The notes under the pieces: generated by a model
Databases searched by the model: none
Told to the model about the DNA's origin: nothing
Seen by the model: only the letters and a program-made list of their open reading frames with translations
Shown: positions 16,350-25,315 of the stretch, in pieces
Layout of the letters: each line of letters starts with the position of its first letter
How positions within the stretch are numbered: position 1 is the first letter of the stretch
Source: Fulvimarina uroteuthidis
Lineage (GTDB): Bacteria; Pseudomonadota; Alphaproteobacteria; Rhizobiales; Rhizobiaceae
DNA length: 64,000 nucleotides
Direction: 5' to 3'
NCBI RefSeq assembly: GCF_034321785.1
Contig: NZ_JAXLPB010000001.1
Coordinates: 1,016,145-1,080,144 of the forward strand
Program-made: the position numbers and the translations under genes

Positions 16350-18530
16350 GTGACAGACAAGACCGAAGCCAAACGTTCGCGCAAGGGCCCATCGCGCCTG
16401 ATCGAGGTCGATGCGTGGATCGACTCGTCCATGTTCGGCCTGTGGAACGGCTTTTCCCAATGGTGGGAAGCGGTGACGATCCAGTCTCGGCGGCTGCGCG
16501 CCCGCGGTTTCTCGCGAGTGGTCGTCGAGCTTGCCGGCGAGGGCTTCACGCTCGGCGTCGCCGGCTTCGTCCTGCTTCTGGTGCTCGCCCAGCCGGCGAT
16601 GGAGATGACCGCGGACGGGCTTCCCGAAGAGGCCGATTTCTCCGTCACCTTCCTCGATCGCAAGGGCAACGAGATCGGTCAGCGCGGCATCATGCGCGCA
16701 GCCGCGGTTCCGATCGACGAACTGCCCGACCAGTTCATCAAGGCGGTACTCGCCACCGAGGATCGCCGGTTCTTCGAGCATTGGGGCATCGACTTCTTCG
16801 GCCTTGCCCGCGCAATGGGCGAGAACGCCCGCGCCGGCGGCGTCGTGCAGGGTGGATCGACGCTGACCCAGCAGCTTGCCAAGAACGTCTTCCTGACGCC
16901 GGAGCAGTCGCTCGAGCGCAAGGTGAACGAGGCGTTTCTCTCCCTGTGGATCGAGGCGAACCTCACCAAGCGCGAGATCCTGTCCATGTATCTCGACCGC
17001 GCCTATATGGGCGGCGGCACGTTCGGCGTCGCGGCGGCGGCTGATTTCTACTTCGACAAGTCGATCCGCGACGTCAATCTGGCGGAAGCCGCCATGCTGG
17101 CCGGCCTGTTCAAGGCCCCGGCGAAATACGCCCCGCACATCAACCTGCCGGCCGCCCGGGCCCGCGCCAACGTGGTCCTGACGAACATCGTCCAGGCCGA
17201 CTTCATGACCGAGGGCCAGGTCGTCGCCGCGCGCCGCTCGCCGGCCGAAGCGGTCGACCGGTCCCAGCGCCAGTCGCCCGACTACTTCCTCGACTACGCC
17301 TTCGAGGAGGTCCAGCGCCTCGTGCGCGAGAACAAGCTCGGCACGCGCAACCTCGTCGCGAGCACCACCATCGACATGAAGCTCCAGGCGCTGGCCAACG
17401 AGTCGGTCGATTATCACATGCGCCAGTTCGGCAAGAGCTACGATGTCGAGGAGGCCGCGATGGTGGCGATGTCCGACGATGGCGGCGTGCGCGCCATGGT
17501 CGGCGGCCGCGATTATGGCGAATCCCAGTTCAACCGGGCCTCGCGGGCGATGCGGCAGCCCGGCTCGTCCTTCAAGGTCTATGTCTATGCCGCGGCCATG
17601 CAGGCGGGCATGCAGCCGGACGATACGATCGTCGACAGCCCGCTGACCATCGGCAAATGGTCGCCGCAGAACTACAATCGCAAGTTTTCCGGCCGCGTCA
17701 GCCTGCAGAACGCGCTCGCCCGCTCGCTCAACGTGCCGGCCGTGCGCCTCTATCAGAAGGTCGGCTTCGACAATACGGTGAAGCTCGCCCACGAGATGGG
17801 GATCGAATCGGAGCTGCGCGGCGACAAGACGATGGCGCTCGGCACGTCCGAGGTCACCGTCCTCGATCAGGCGACGGCCTACACCGTCTTCGCCAATGGC
17901 GGCTATTCGCCGAGGCGCCACTCGATCACCCAGTTGACCAGCGCAGACGGGCGGATCCTATGGGACGCGCGCCGCGACCTGCCGCCCCGCAAGCAGGTTC
18001 TGACGAAGGAGGCGACCCGCAACATGAACGACATGCTCGTCGGCGTGACCGAACAGGGCACGGCGCGAAGGGCCCAGCTGTCCATGACGCGCGTCGGCGG
18101 AAAGACGGGCACGACGCAGTCCTATCGCGATGGCTGGTTCGTCGGCTTCACCGGCAACTTCGTCGGCGCGGTCTGGTACGGCAATGACAGCTTCCGGCCG
18201 ACGAACAAGGTCACCGGCGGCTCGCTGCCGGCCCTCACCTGGCAGCGTTTCATGGAAGCCGCTCACCAGGGCATCGAACTGAAGCCCATTCCCTACATCG
18301 AGGATCCGTTCCCCGAAGGCGAGCGCGACGTCGCCGAGCCGAGCGACAACCCGCTGATGACGTCGGGCCAGACGGGCCTGACCGTCGAGGCGGAAGGGGT
18401 TCTCGCAACGATCGCCGATCGCTTCGAGACGCTGGAACCGCTGGCCGACGAGCGCGTCGCGTCCGCCTCGCCGGTGGCCGGCACGCCCGTTGCGGCGAGC
18501 GAAGCGGCCCTGCGGACCACCGAAAACTGA
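16350..18530 (+). CDS. class A penicillin-binding protein (PBP1-type transglycosylase/transpeptidase)
   Basis: About 726 residues from a GTG at 16350; an ATG at 16287 would add 21 basic residues and neither has a strong ribosome site. A cytoplasmic N terminus and one membrane segment (about 66-82) precede the GT51 domain with ATEDRRFFEHWG (catalytic Glu about 137) and GGSTLTQQLAKN. The transpeptidase domain has PGSSFK (nucleophile Ser about 406), a SLN motif and GKTGTTQ (Lys about 585). It polymerises and cross-links peptidoglycan. The C-terminal 90 residues are acidic and Ala/Ser-rich with no recognisable domain. It appears monocistronic. Confidence 0.93.
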   Translation: MTDKTEAKRSRKGPSRLIEVDAWIDSSMFGLWNGFSQWWEAVTIQSRRLRARGFSRVVVELAGEGFTLGVAGFVLLLVLAQPAMEMTADGLPEEADFSVTFLDRKGNEIGQRGIMRAAAVPIDELPDQFIKAVLATEDRRFFEHWGIDFFGLARAMGENARAGGVVQGGSTLTQQLAKNVFLTPEQSLERKVNEAFLSLWIEANLTKREILSMYLDRAYMGGGTFGVAAAADFYFDKSIRDVNLAEAAMLAGLFKAPAKYAPHINLPAARARANVVLTNIVQADFMTEGQVVAARRSPAEAVDRSQRQSPDYFLDYAFEEVQRLVRENKLGTRNLVASTTIDMKLQALANESVDYHMRQFGKSYDVEEAAMVAMSDDGGVRAMVGGRDYGESQFNRASRAMRQPGSSFKVYVYAAAMQAGMQPDDTIVDSPLTIGKWSPQNYNRKFSGRVSLQNALARSLNVPAVRLYQKVGFDNTVKLAHEMGIESELRGDKTMALGTSEVTVLDQATAYTVFANGGYSPRRHSITQLTSADGRILWDARRDLPPRKQVLTKEATRNMNDMLVGVTEQGTARRAQLSMTRVGGKTGTTQSYRDGWFVGFTGNFVGAVWYGNDSFRPTNKVTGGSLPALTWQRFMEAAHQGIELKPIPYIEDPFPEGERDVAEPSDNPLMTSGQTGLTVEAEGVLATIADRFETLEPLADERVASASPVAGTPVAASEAALRTTEN

Positions 18531-18577
18531 CGGGTCGATATGGACACCCGGCCATGATCGACTAGAACCGGTTTCCC

Positions 18578-19165
18578 ATGCGTTTTCTTCTGGCTTCTCT
18601 CCTGGCGATCACCATCGCGCTCGGTCTCGGCGGATGGTCGGCGAAGCTTGCGATCGACGGCGGCACGAACTTCGATTCGGTCGCGCTCGGTCCCTGGCGC
18701 GCCAGCCCGCTGATCGGGACGCGCGAAGCCGACCCCTATGCCAAGGCGCGTCTCGCCAAGCTCGCCCAGCTGACGCTCGGCGGCGGCGAAGGCATCATGT
18801 TCCAGGCCGAGGCGGATGGCGAGGGCCGCCGGCTCCTGCTCGAATGCACCTACCGCCTGACAGGGCGGACCCCGGCCGCGCGGTTCTTTACCCTGTCGGC
18901 CCATTCGGACGACGGCCGGGTCGATCTTCCGCAGAGCGGCCGGCCGGGCTGGCTGACCTCCAACGCGCTGCTGCGCCGCGAGGACAACAGCTTCGAGATC
19001 ACCGTCGGACCGCAGGCGCGCGCCGGCAACTGGCTCGCGACGGACCGGACCGGGCCCTACCGCCTCACCTTCGCGCTCTACGATACGCCGGCAAGCGCCA
19101 TCACCGGCGCGGCGGGGCTCGAAATGCCGGCGATCGAGCGGGAAGGATGCAGCGACGATGGGTAG
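18578..19165 (+). CDS. DUF1214 domain protein with N-terminal anchor
   Basis: A 195-residue protein with a signal peptide or anchor (MRFLLASLLAITIALGLGGWSAKLAI) and a DUF1214-like domain: RPGWLTSNALLRREDNSFEI and GNWLATDRTGPYRLTFALYDT, where the N-W-L motif is typical. Function unknown. It overlaps the DUF1254 gene by 8 bases, so the two are almost certainly made together. DUF1214 and DUF1254 often occur joined in one larger protein; here they are separate and in reversed order. Confidence 0.82.
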   Translation: MRFLLASLLAITIALGLGGWSAKLAIDGGTNFDSVALGPWRASPLIGTREADPYAKARLAKLAQLTLGGGEGIMFQAEADGEGRRLLLECTYRLTGRTPAARFFTLSAHSDDGRVDLPQSGRPGWLTSNALLRREDNSFEITVGPQARAGNWLATDRTGPYRLTFALYDTPASAITGAAGLEMPAIEREGCSDDG

Positions 19166-19784
19166 ATTCATTCTCGCCCTCCTGACCGGGCTCGTCGGTG
19201 CCGGCCTCGTCCACATCGCGATCGTCTTCATGATCCCCCGGATCTCGGAGAACAGCGCCTGGAGCCGGCTGTCCGCGCTCGGCGACTATTTCGAGGTCGT
19301 GCGGATCGCCCCGTTGCGCGACACCGCCTTCACGCGCCAGAACGGCGCGTCCGAAACCCCGCGCGATGCGTTCGCCTTCGCCGATCCGGCCTTCGTCGTG
19401 GCAAGCTGCCGCTTCGTGCTCGACGACGGCCCGGTCGAGATCACCGCGAACGGCACGATCGATAATTTCTGGTCGGCCTCGATCTACGATTCCCGGGGCG
19501 GCAACATCTATTCGATCAACGACCGGGCGGCGATCGACGGCATCGTCAATCTCGTGGTGGGCACCGCCCAGCAGATCGAGGACGTGCGCGCGACGACACT
19601 TCTTGAGGACAGCCCAGCCCTGCCGGTCATCGTCGACGTGCTGCAGGGCTACGTCACGGTTCGCGTTCTCATCGACGAGGAGAGCAAGCGCCCGGCCGCC
19701 GACAGCTTCCTTCGCACCGTCGCCTGCTTCCCGATCGACATCCGGCCGACGGCTTCGGGCGAAGCCGGCTCCGAGCAGGGCTGA
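19158..19784 (+). CDS. DUF1254 domain protein with N-terminal membrane segment
   Basis: A 208-residue protein with a hydrophobic N-terminal segment (FILALLTGLVGAGLVHIAIVFMI) and a DUF1254-like domain (VVRIAPLRDTAF; TIDNFWSASIYDSRGGNIYSIND; IDEESKRPAADSFLRTVACF). Its ATG lies within the end of the DUF1214 gene (8-base overlap). Function is unknown; the pair probably forms a periplasmic complex. The following 260 bases up to the next gene hold no gene; their last 130 bases are AT-richer and may contain a promoter. Confidence 0.82.
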   Translation: MGRFILALLTGLVGAGLVHIAIVFMIPRISENSAWSRLSALGDYFEVVRIAPLRDTAFTRQNGASETPRDAFAFADPAFVVASCRFVLDDGPVEITANGTIDNFWSASIYDSRGGNIYSINDRAAIDGIVNLVVGTAQQIEDVRATTLLEDSPALPVIVDVLQGYVTVRVLIDEESKRPAADSFLRTVACFPIDIRPTASGEAGSEQG

Positions 19785-20044
19785 GCGTTTCCGGCCGTCC
19801 CCATGGCGGCGCATTCCACTCACCGCACGGGAGGATCGCCCGCCGGCGCCACGACTCGCGGGGCCCGTGCGCCGCGCATGGTTGACCGGACGCGGCCGCG
19901 GCGCGATGGCCCGGACCGCAGGCGGTCCGGCGCAATGCCTGCAAGTTTAATGATTGCGTTAACCCTGTCACTTAACCTCGCATCAATACCTGTTACGGCA
20001 TTCTGAACCTCATCGAAACCTTCGGGAAACCATGGGAGCACCGG

Positions 20045-20938
20045 ATGCGGAGCCAATTGCCCTCTCTCTACCGCTCCATGGAAAAGAGCGGAACGGCGAA
20101 CGGTTACGATGCCATCGCCATGGCGGCGACGCTCAATTTCCTGTCGATCGCAACCCCCTCTGCGGCCCAGGCCGGTGCGCTCACCCGGCTGATCGAGCCC
20201 CTGTGGCGGCATCTCGGTGCCGACACGCGTGCCGAGATCGCCGGCCGTCTGGCCCATCATCCGTCGGTCCCGGCCGGCATATCGAGCCTGATCGCTCGCG
20301 GGATCGAAGAAGAGACTGCCACCGGTCCATCCGCCGCGGCCCACGAAGACACGGACGAGCCCGGCGCGATCTCGATGAGCGACATGGCGCTTCTGGCGAG
20401 CGCCGAGACGACGGGCGAGGCCCCGAAGCTCACCGCATCCTCGGCAGCCGAGGCGCGCCATACGCTGCGCAATCTCCTCGCAACCCCGGCAAGGCCCGCC
20501 AAAACGAAAAGCGCCGTCATCCAGATCGCCCGGAGCCGCGATCGCATCGCGCTCCGCGACTATCTGGCAAGCAATCTCGCCCTCGATATCGCCGCCGCCG
20601 AGGCGCTTCTCGATCCGGACAATCTTCCGGAACTTTCCGGCGCCCTCAAAGCCCTCGGCCTGACGACGCCCGACGCGATGACGGTTCTCATGTTCGTCGA
20701 CGAGGCGATCTCGACCAATATCGCCACCTTCGCGATCGCGAAGAACCATTACGAGCAATTGGCGCCGTCCGCCGCCGCACATCGCTTCGGCAAGCCCGAA
20801 AGCCCGGCGCCGATCACGCCGCGGCTGCAACCGGCGAGCGCCGATCTTCCGAGCCCGGTGCGGTCCACAGGCCCGCGCCGCCAGGCCTTCGGTCGCCGCG
20901 GCGACAATCAGAACCGGCAGAACGGCACGCGCAGCTAG
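20045..20938 (+). CDS. DUF2336-like protein
   Basis: A 297-residue, mostly alpha-helical soluble protein. The ATG at 20045 has a GGGAG site 6 bases upstream. Helical repeats such as IEPLWRHLGADTRAEIAGRLAHHPSVP and LRDYLASNLALDIAAAEALLDPDNLPELSGALKALGL resemble the DUF2336 family of alphaproteobacteria, though this is a similarity from inspection only. The final 45 residues are Pro/Arg-rich and disordered. The TAG stop lies in the first bases of a dispersed palindromic repeat, so the C terminus may have been set by insertion of that element. Confidence 0.6.
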   Translation: MRSQLPSLYRSMEKSGTANGYDAIAMAATLNFLSIATPSAAQAGALTRLIEPLWRHLGADTRAEIAGRLAHHPSVPAGISSLIARGIEEETATGPSAAAHEDTDEPGAISMSDMALLASAETTGEAPKLTASSAAEARHTLRNLLATPARPAKTKSAVIQIARSRDRIALRDYLASNLALDIAAAEALLDPDNLPELSGALKALGLTTPDAMTVLMFVDEAISTNIATFAIAKNHYEQLAPSAAAHRFGKPESPAPITPRLQPASADLPSPVRSTGPRRQAFGRRGDNQNRQNGTRS

Positions 20939-21042
20939 AGCATGATGCCGAAAAGTTGCATGACTTTTCGGACAACATCATGCGGAAAAACAAATACTTA
21001 GGAAAAATGTCGATTCAGACTTATCACATTTCGCTCTAGAGC
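20935..21042. repeat. palindromic intergenic repeat of the Hyphomicrobiales agagcatgatgccgaaaag type
   Basis: A strong hairpin is formed by 20940-20956 and 20963-20983: both arms contain gcatgatg and ccgaaaagt, with a 4-base bulge (ttgt) in one. An AT-rich stretch follows (about 20984-21032), and the element ends in the 10-base palindrome gctctagagc at 21033-21042, while ctagagc also opens it at 20935. Elements of this kind occur in many copies in Hyphomicrobiales genomes. It supplies the stop codon of the upstream gene and may serve as its 3' end. Confidence 0.8.
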
Positions 21043-21191
21043 ACCGGCTCGCCAATCGGAACCGATTTTCCAAAAAGCCCGATACGCAGCACCAAGACAA
21101 TGGCTGGCGCCTCGCCTTGCGCCGCAAGCCGGCATTGCGTTGCGACGACCCGGCGAACGCCGTCGAGGCCGCGATGGGTCGAGCGTTGCGT

Positions 21192-22319
21192 CTAACGCAC
21201 GATCGTCAGGGTTTTCGCGGCCCGGGTGATCGCGGTATAAAGCCAGCGCTCGCGGCTTTCGCGAAAGGCCCAGCTTTCGTCGAACAGCATCACATCGTCC
21301 CACTGCGAGCCCTGCGCCTTGTGCACGGTGAGCGCGTAGCCGAAATCGAAATCGTCGAAGCGCTTGCGCGTCGCCCAGGCGATTTCGGCCTCCGGCTCTT
21401 CGAAAGCGGCCTTCAGCAGCCGGATCTTCGCCGCGCCCTTGTCGATATCGTCGTCGTCCGGCCTGACGATCAGGTTGATGCCCGGCTTCACCGATTCCTT
21501 TGCGGCCGTCATCACCTGCCACAGCGAGCCGTTCAGCAGACCCTTCGTCGGATCGTTGCGCAGGCATACCAGCTTGTCGCCCACCTGGGGCAGGACGTCG
21601 GTGAAGTCCTTCAACTCGCGAAGCCGTCGATTGTAGGCCCGGCGCGTCCGGTTGGTGCCGACGAGAACCTGGTCGGCGGCCAGCACCTTCGCCTGCTCGA
21701 CATCCCGCTTGCCGATCACCTGCACGGTTCCGTAGTCGCCATGCATGATCTCCCTGCCCTCACGCACGTCGAGGGCAAGCCGCACGATCGGATTGTCCCG
21801 CGCCTGCCTGTGGATTTCGGTGAGCAGGAAATCGGGTTCGGCATCGGTGAAGAAGCCGCCGCCGGACACCGGGGGCAACTGTCCGGGATCGCCGAGGACG
21901 AGGATCGGCGTTCCGAAAGACATCAGATCCTGCCCCAGCGCTTCGTCCACCATCGAACATTCGTCGATGATGACGAGCTTGGCCTTGGCGAGCGGGCTCT
22001 GCCGGTTGATCGAGAAGGTGGGGGAGACGCGCGCCGTGCCGCCCTCCTCGTCCTCCACCGATTCCTCGCCGCGCGGGCGGTAGATCAGGGAATGAATCGT
22101 CCGGGCGGTCTTGGCGCCCTTGGAGCGCAGCACCTGCGCGGCCTTGCCGGTGAAAGCGGCGAACTGCACCGCGCCGTCGACGCCTTCGGCAAAATGTCTG
22201 GCGAGGGTCGTCTTGCCGGTGCCGGCATAGCCGAACAGGCGGAAGACCGGGCTGTCCCCGTTCTCCAGCCATTCCGCCACAGCCTTCAGCGCATCGTCCT
22301 GTTGTGGTGAAAATTGCAA
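21192..22319 (-). CDS. RecD-like superfamily 1 DNA helicase/AAA ATPase
   Basis: A protein of about 375 residues with SF1B (RecD/Dda-like) helicase motifs: Walker A FGYAGTGKTTLARHF, motif Ia FTGKAAQVLR, motif II VIIDECSMVDEAL, motif III LVLGDPGQLPPV and the C-terminal ALTVHKAQGSQWDDV, closing with WLYTAITRA. The start is uncertain: a TTG at 22319 gives the family N terminus (M)QFSPQQDDALKAV, but its ribosome site is weak; ATGs at 22433 and 22442 would add 38-41 unconserved residues and run into the PpsR box before bchI. It is divergent from bchI and is the last non-photosynthesis gene on the left. Confidence 0.88.
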   Translation of the reverse strand: MQFSPQQDDALKAVAEWLENGDSPVFRLFGYAGTGKTTLARHFAEGVDGAVQFAAFTGKAAQVLRSKGAKTARTIHSLIYRPRGEESVEDEEGGTARVSPTFSINRQSPLAKAKLVIIDECSMVDEALGQDLMSFGTPILVLGDPGQLPPVSGGGFFTDAEPDFLLTEIHRQARDNPIVRLALDVREGREIMHGDYGTVQVIGKRDVEQAKVLAADQVLVGTNRTRRAYNRRLRELKDFTDVLPQVGDKLVCLRNDPTKGLLNGSLWQVMTAAKESVKPGINLIVRPDDDDIDKGAAKIRLLKAAFEEPEAEIAWATRKRFDDFDFGYALTVHKAQGSQWDDVMLFDESWAFRESRERWLYTAITRAAKTLTIVR

Positions 22320-22442
22320 GAAGCCGCCCGCAAACCCGTGTTCGATCGATCCGAAGGGAAATAGACCCCGCGCCCATGCCGCGCAACGCTTGCCGGCCAA
22401 ATCGCCGCTGCGGGCGTATTTTCCCTTTTGCATTCCCGGCAT

Positions 22443-22460
22443 CGTCAAGTAACGTTGACA
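22443..22460. promoter_or_regulatory. predicted PpsR/CrtJ operator upstream of bchI
   Basis: The 18-base site cGTCAA-gtaacg-TTGACA differs at one base from the perfect palindrome TGTCAA-N6-TTGACA (the TGT-N12-ACA consensus of CrtJ/PpsR). It ends only 3 bases before the bchI ATG at 22464, so a bound repressor would cover the translation start region and could also affect the divergent helicase gene. Confidence 0.65.
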
Positions 22461-22463
22461 CCC

Positions 22464-23489
22464 ATGGAACGGCATTTCCCCTTTACCGCCATCGTCGGTC
22501 AAAACGAGCTCACCGCGTCGCTGAAACTTGCGGCGGTGGATCCCGCGATCGGCGGTGTCCTGGCGTTCGGCGATCGGGGCACCGGAAAGTCGACGGCCGT
22601 GCGCGGCCTTGCCGCCATCCTGCCGCCGCTTCGGGCCTATGCCTGTCCCTATCGCTGCGATCCGGCCCGCCAATCGCGGCTTTGCGAGACCTGCCGAGGG
22701 GCCCTTGCCGGCGGCAAACCGCCGGCGATCATCGAGGTTCCGGTCCCCGTGGTGGATCTGCCGCTCGGCTCGTCCGAAGACAGGATCGTCGGCGGGCTCG
22801 ACCTCGAACATGCGCTGCTGAGCGGCGAGCGACGCTTCGAGCCGGGGCTTCTGGCCAAGGCCAATCGGGGCTTTCTCTATATCGACGAGATCAATCTGCT
22901 CGAGGATCATCTGGTCGATCTCCTCCTCGACGTCGCCGCCTCGGGCGAGAACGTCGTCGAGCGCGAGGGCCTGTCCGTCCGCCACCCGGCGCAGTTCGTG
23001 CTGATCGGCAGCGGCAACCCCGAAGAGGGCGAGCTGCGCCCCCAGCTTCTCGACCGTTTCGGCCTGTCCGTCACGGTCACGACACCTGGCGACGTCGAGA
23101 CCCGCGTCGCCGTGGTCAAGGCGCGCAACCGCTACGACCGCGACCCGGCCGCCTTCATGGCCGAGGCCGAACGCGACGAGCAGGCGCTGCGCGCGACCCT
23201 TCGGTCGGCGCGCACGCGCCTCGACGACGTCATGGTTTCGGACCGCCTCCTCGAACAGGCGACGCAACTCTGCATCACGCTTCAGACCGACGGGCTGCGC
23301 GCCGAGCTGACGCTGGTGCGCGCCGCGCGGGCGCTCGCCAGTCTCAAGGGGGAGAGCGAGGTGACCTTCGCGCACCTTGCGGAACTTGCCCCTTACGCCT
23401 TGTCCCATCGCCTGCGCCGCAATCCCCTCGAAGAATCGGGCTCCGAGGCGCGCATCGAACGGGCCCTCGCCGAACTCGCCGCCGCCTGA
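22464..23489 (+). CDS. bchI: magnesium chelatase ATPase subunit BchI
   Basis: A 341-residue AAA+ ATPase of the magnesium chelatase, which inserts Mg into protoporphyrin IX together with BchD and BchH. The start at 22464 gives the family N terminus FPFTAIVGQNELTASLKLAAVDP. Walker A is GDRGTGKST, followed by PYRCDP, GGLDLEHAL, Walker B GFLYIDEINLLEDHLVDLLLD and sensor GSGNPEEGELRPQLLDRFGL. All are complete. The bchD ATG overlaps its stop (TGATG), so BchI and BchD are coupled. Confidence 0.97.
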   Translation: MERHFPFTAIVGQNELTASLKLAAVDPAIGGVLAFGDRGTGKSTAVRGLAAILPPLRAYACPYRCDPARQSRLCETCRGALAGGKPPAIIEVPVPVVDLPLGSSEDRIVGGLDLEHALLSGERRFEPGLLAKANRGFLYIDEINLLEDHLVDLLLDVAASGENVVEREGLSVRHPAQFVLIGSGNPEEGELRPQLLDRFGLSVTVTTPGDVETRVAVVKARNRYDRDPAAFMAEAERDEQALRATLRSARTRLDDVMVSDRLLEQATQLCITLQTDGLRAELTLVRAARALASLKGESEVTFAHLAELAPYALSHRLRRNPLEESGSEARIERALAELAAA

Positions 23490-25315
23490 TGGAACGCCGC
23501 TTCGCGCAACGGCTCGCCCTTTCGCCTCTGGCCCGAACGGCCATCGCGATCCTCGGCGCCGCGCCCGGAATCGGTCTCGTCCTTCGCGCCCAGCCCGGCC
23601 CCTTGCGCGACCGTTTCATGGAAGAGCTCTGCCGCCTCGCGCCGTTCGATACGGCCCGGCGGCTTGCCCAACGCGATATCCGGCAGTTTTCCGCACGCCG
23701 TTCGAGCTTTCTCGCGCTCGCGGGGCTCGAACAGGCCGGAGGCGGCAAGCAGGCGGGCACCAAGACCGCGACACCCCACGACGACGAGAACGCCGCCGAC
23801 GACCGGCGCGCGCTGATCCTTCCCGGCACCGATCGATACGGCGCAACGGAGGCCGCGCTTCTCGTCGCGGAGCTCGGCGAGAGCCGGCCCGCCATCGCCT
23901 TCGACGAGGGGCTCGGCGAGGAAACCTTGCCCGAGGCCCTGTCGGACCGGCTCGGGATCGTGCTTGACCTGTCCGCGCCCGCTGGGATGGACGCCGGCTT
24001 CGGCCTCGAACGCTTCGGGACCGACCTGCCGAACGGTGCGGCGAGACCGGCCGTCGAGGTGCCCGACGCCGCGATCGCGGCGCTGTGCGAGGCCGCGAGC
24101 GGGTTCGGCATCAGAAGCCTGCGCGCGCCCCTGTCGGCCCTTCATGTCGCCCGCGTCGCCGCCTCGCTCGACGGGCGCGGCGCGGTGTCGGATGCGGACG
24201 TGATTCTGGCCTGCCGCCTCGTTCTCGCCCCCCGCGCCACGCGAGCGCCCGCGTTCGGGGAGCCGTCCGGCGACGCGGACGACGAAGCGCCCGGCGAGGA
24301 CGATCCGGACGGCGCGAAGGACAATGACAACGACAACGAACCGCCCGAGACATCGCGGGAGAGCGGCGCGGCGGACGACGGGCAGACCCCGGACGACAGG
24401 ACCGAAGCGGCCGGCGGCATGCCGCAAGAGGCCACCGAAGTCCGCTCGCAGGAAGTCGCGGTTCCGCTCGATCTCCTGCAGCGGCTCGTGGCCACGCTTG
24501 CCGGTCAGCGCCTTGCCGGAAAGTCCGCGCGCAAGGGGGCGAGCGCGAAAGGCGGCGGCCAGCGGGGCCGTCCCGTCGGCAGCCGGCCCGGCGATCCGCG
24601 CCATGGTTCCCTCGACCTGTCCGGCACGCTGACGGCGGCTTTGCCGTGGCAACGCTTTCGCAAGCTCCAGTTCGCCCGCCTGTCCGAGCGGTCCGTCATC
24701 CTGACCCCCGGTGACCTGCGCATTCGCCGGCTGCAGTCGAAGCGCGAGACCGCGACGATCTTCGTGGTCGACGCCTCGGGTTCGGCCGCGCTCGCACGGC
24801 TCGCCGAGGCCAAGGGCGCGGTCGAGCGGATTCTGGCCGAATGCTACAGGAGACGCGACCGGGTCGCGATGGTCGCCTTTCGCGGCACCGGGGCCGAGAC
24901 GCTTCTGCCGGAAACGAAGTCGCTGACCCGCGCAAGACGCGCGCTCGCCGGGCTTGCGGCGGGCGGCGGCACGCCGATCGCCTCGGGCATCAAGCTCGCC
25001 ACCGACATTGCCCGCCAGTGCGCGCGCCAGGAGCGCACGCCGCTCATCGTCTTCCTCACCGACGGCAAGGCCAATATCGGTCTCGACGGCATGGCCGGCC
25101 GACCGGGTGCCAGGGGCGACATGCTGTGCGAGGCCTCACGTCTCAGATCCGAAGGGTTCGCCAGCATGGTGATCGACTTTTCGCTGCGCCCCGGCCAGGC
25201 GGCGCGCGATCTCGCCGACGGCCTTGGAGCGCGCTATCTCGCGCTTCCCAACGGCGATGCCTCGACGCTCGCGGCGGCCGTCGCGGGCGACGCCACGAAG
25301 GCGCACCGGGCATGA
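23489..25315 (+). CDS. bchD: magnesium chelatase subunit BchD
   Basis: A 608-residue protein with the classical BchD layout: a degenerate AAA+ N-terminal domain lacking Walker motifs (about 1-250), an acidic linker rich in Asp/Asn/Pro (about 255-310), and a C-terminal von Willebrand A domain with the MIDAS motif DASGS at about residue 430 and later FLTDGKANIG. BchD forms the ring partner of BchI that docks on BchH. The ATG overlaps the bchI stop by one base and the bchO start overlaps its own stop. Confidence 0.96.
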   Translation: MERRFAQRLALSPLARTAIAILGAAPGIGLVLRAQPGPLRDRFMEELCRLAPFDTARRLAQRDIRQFSARRSSFLALAGLEQAGGGKQAGTKTATPHDDENAADDRRALILPGTDRYGATEAALLVAELGESRPAIAFDEGLGEETLPEALSDRLGIVLDLSAPAGMDAGFGLERFGTDLPNGAARPAVEVPDAAIAALCEAASGFGIRSLRAPLSALHVARVAASLDGRGAVSDADVILACRLVLAPRATRAPAFGEPSGDADDEAPGEDDPDGAKDNDNDNEPPETSRESGAADDGQTPDDRTEAAGGMPQEATEVRSQEVAVPLDLLQRLVATLAGQRLAGKSARKGASAKGGGQRGRPVGSRPGDPRHGSLDLSGTLTAALPWQRFRKLQFARLSERSVILTPGDLRIRRLQSKRETATIFVVDASGSAALARLAEAKGAVERILAECYRRRDRVAMVAFRGTGAETLLPETKSLTRARRALAGLAAGGGTPIASGIKLATDIARQCARQERTPLIVFLTDGKANIGLDGMAGRPGARGDMLCEASRLRSEGFASMVIDFSLRPGQAARDLADGLGARYLALPNGDASTLAAAVAGDATKAHRA

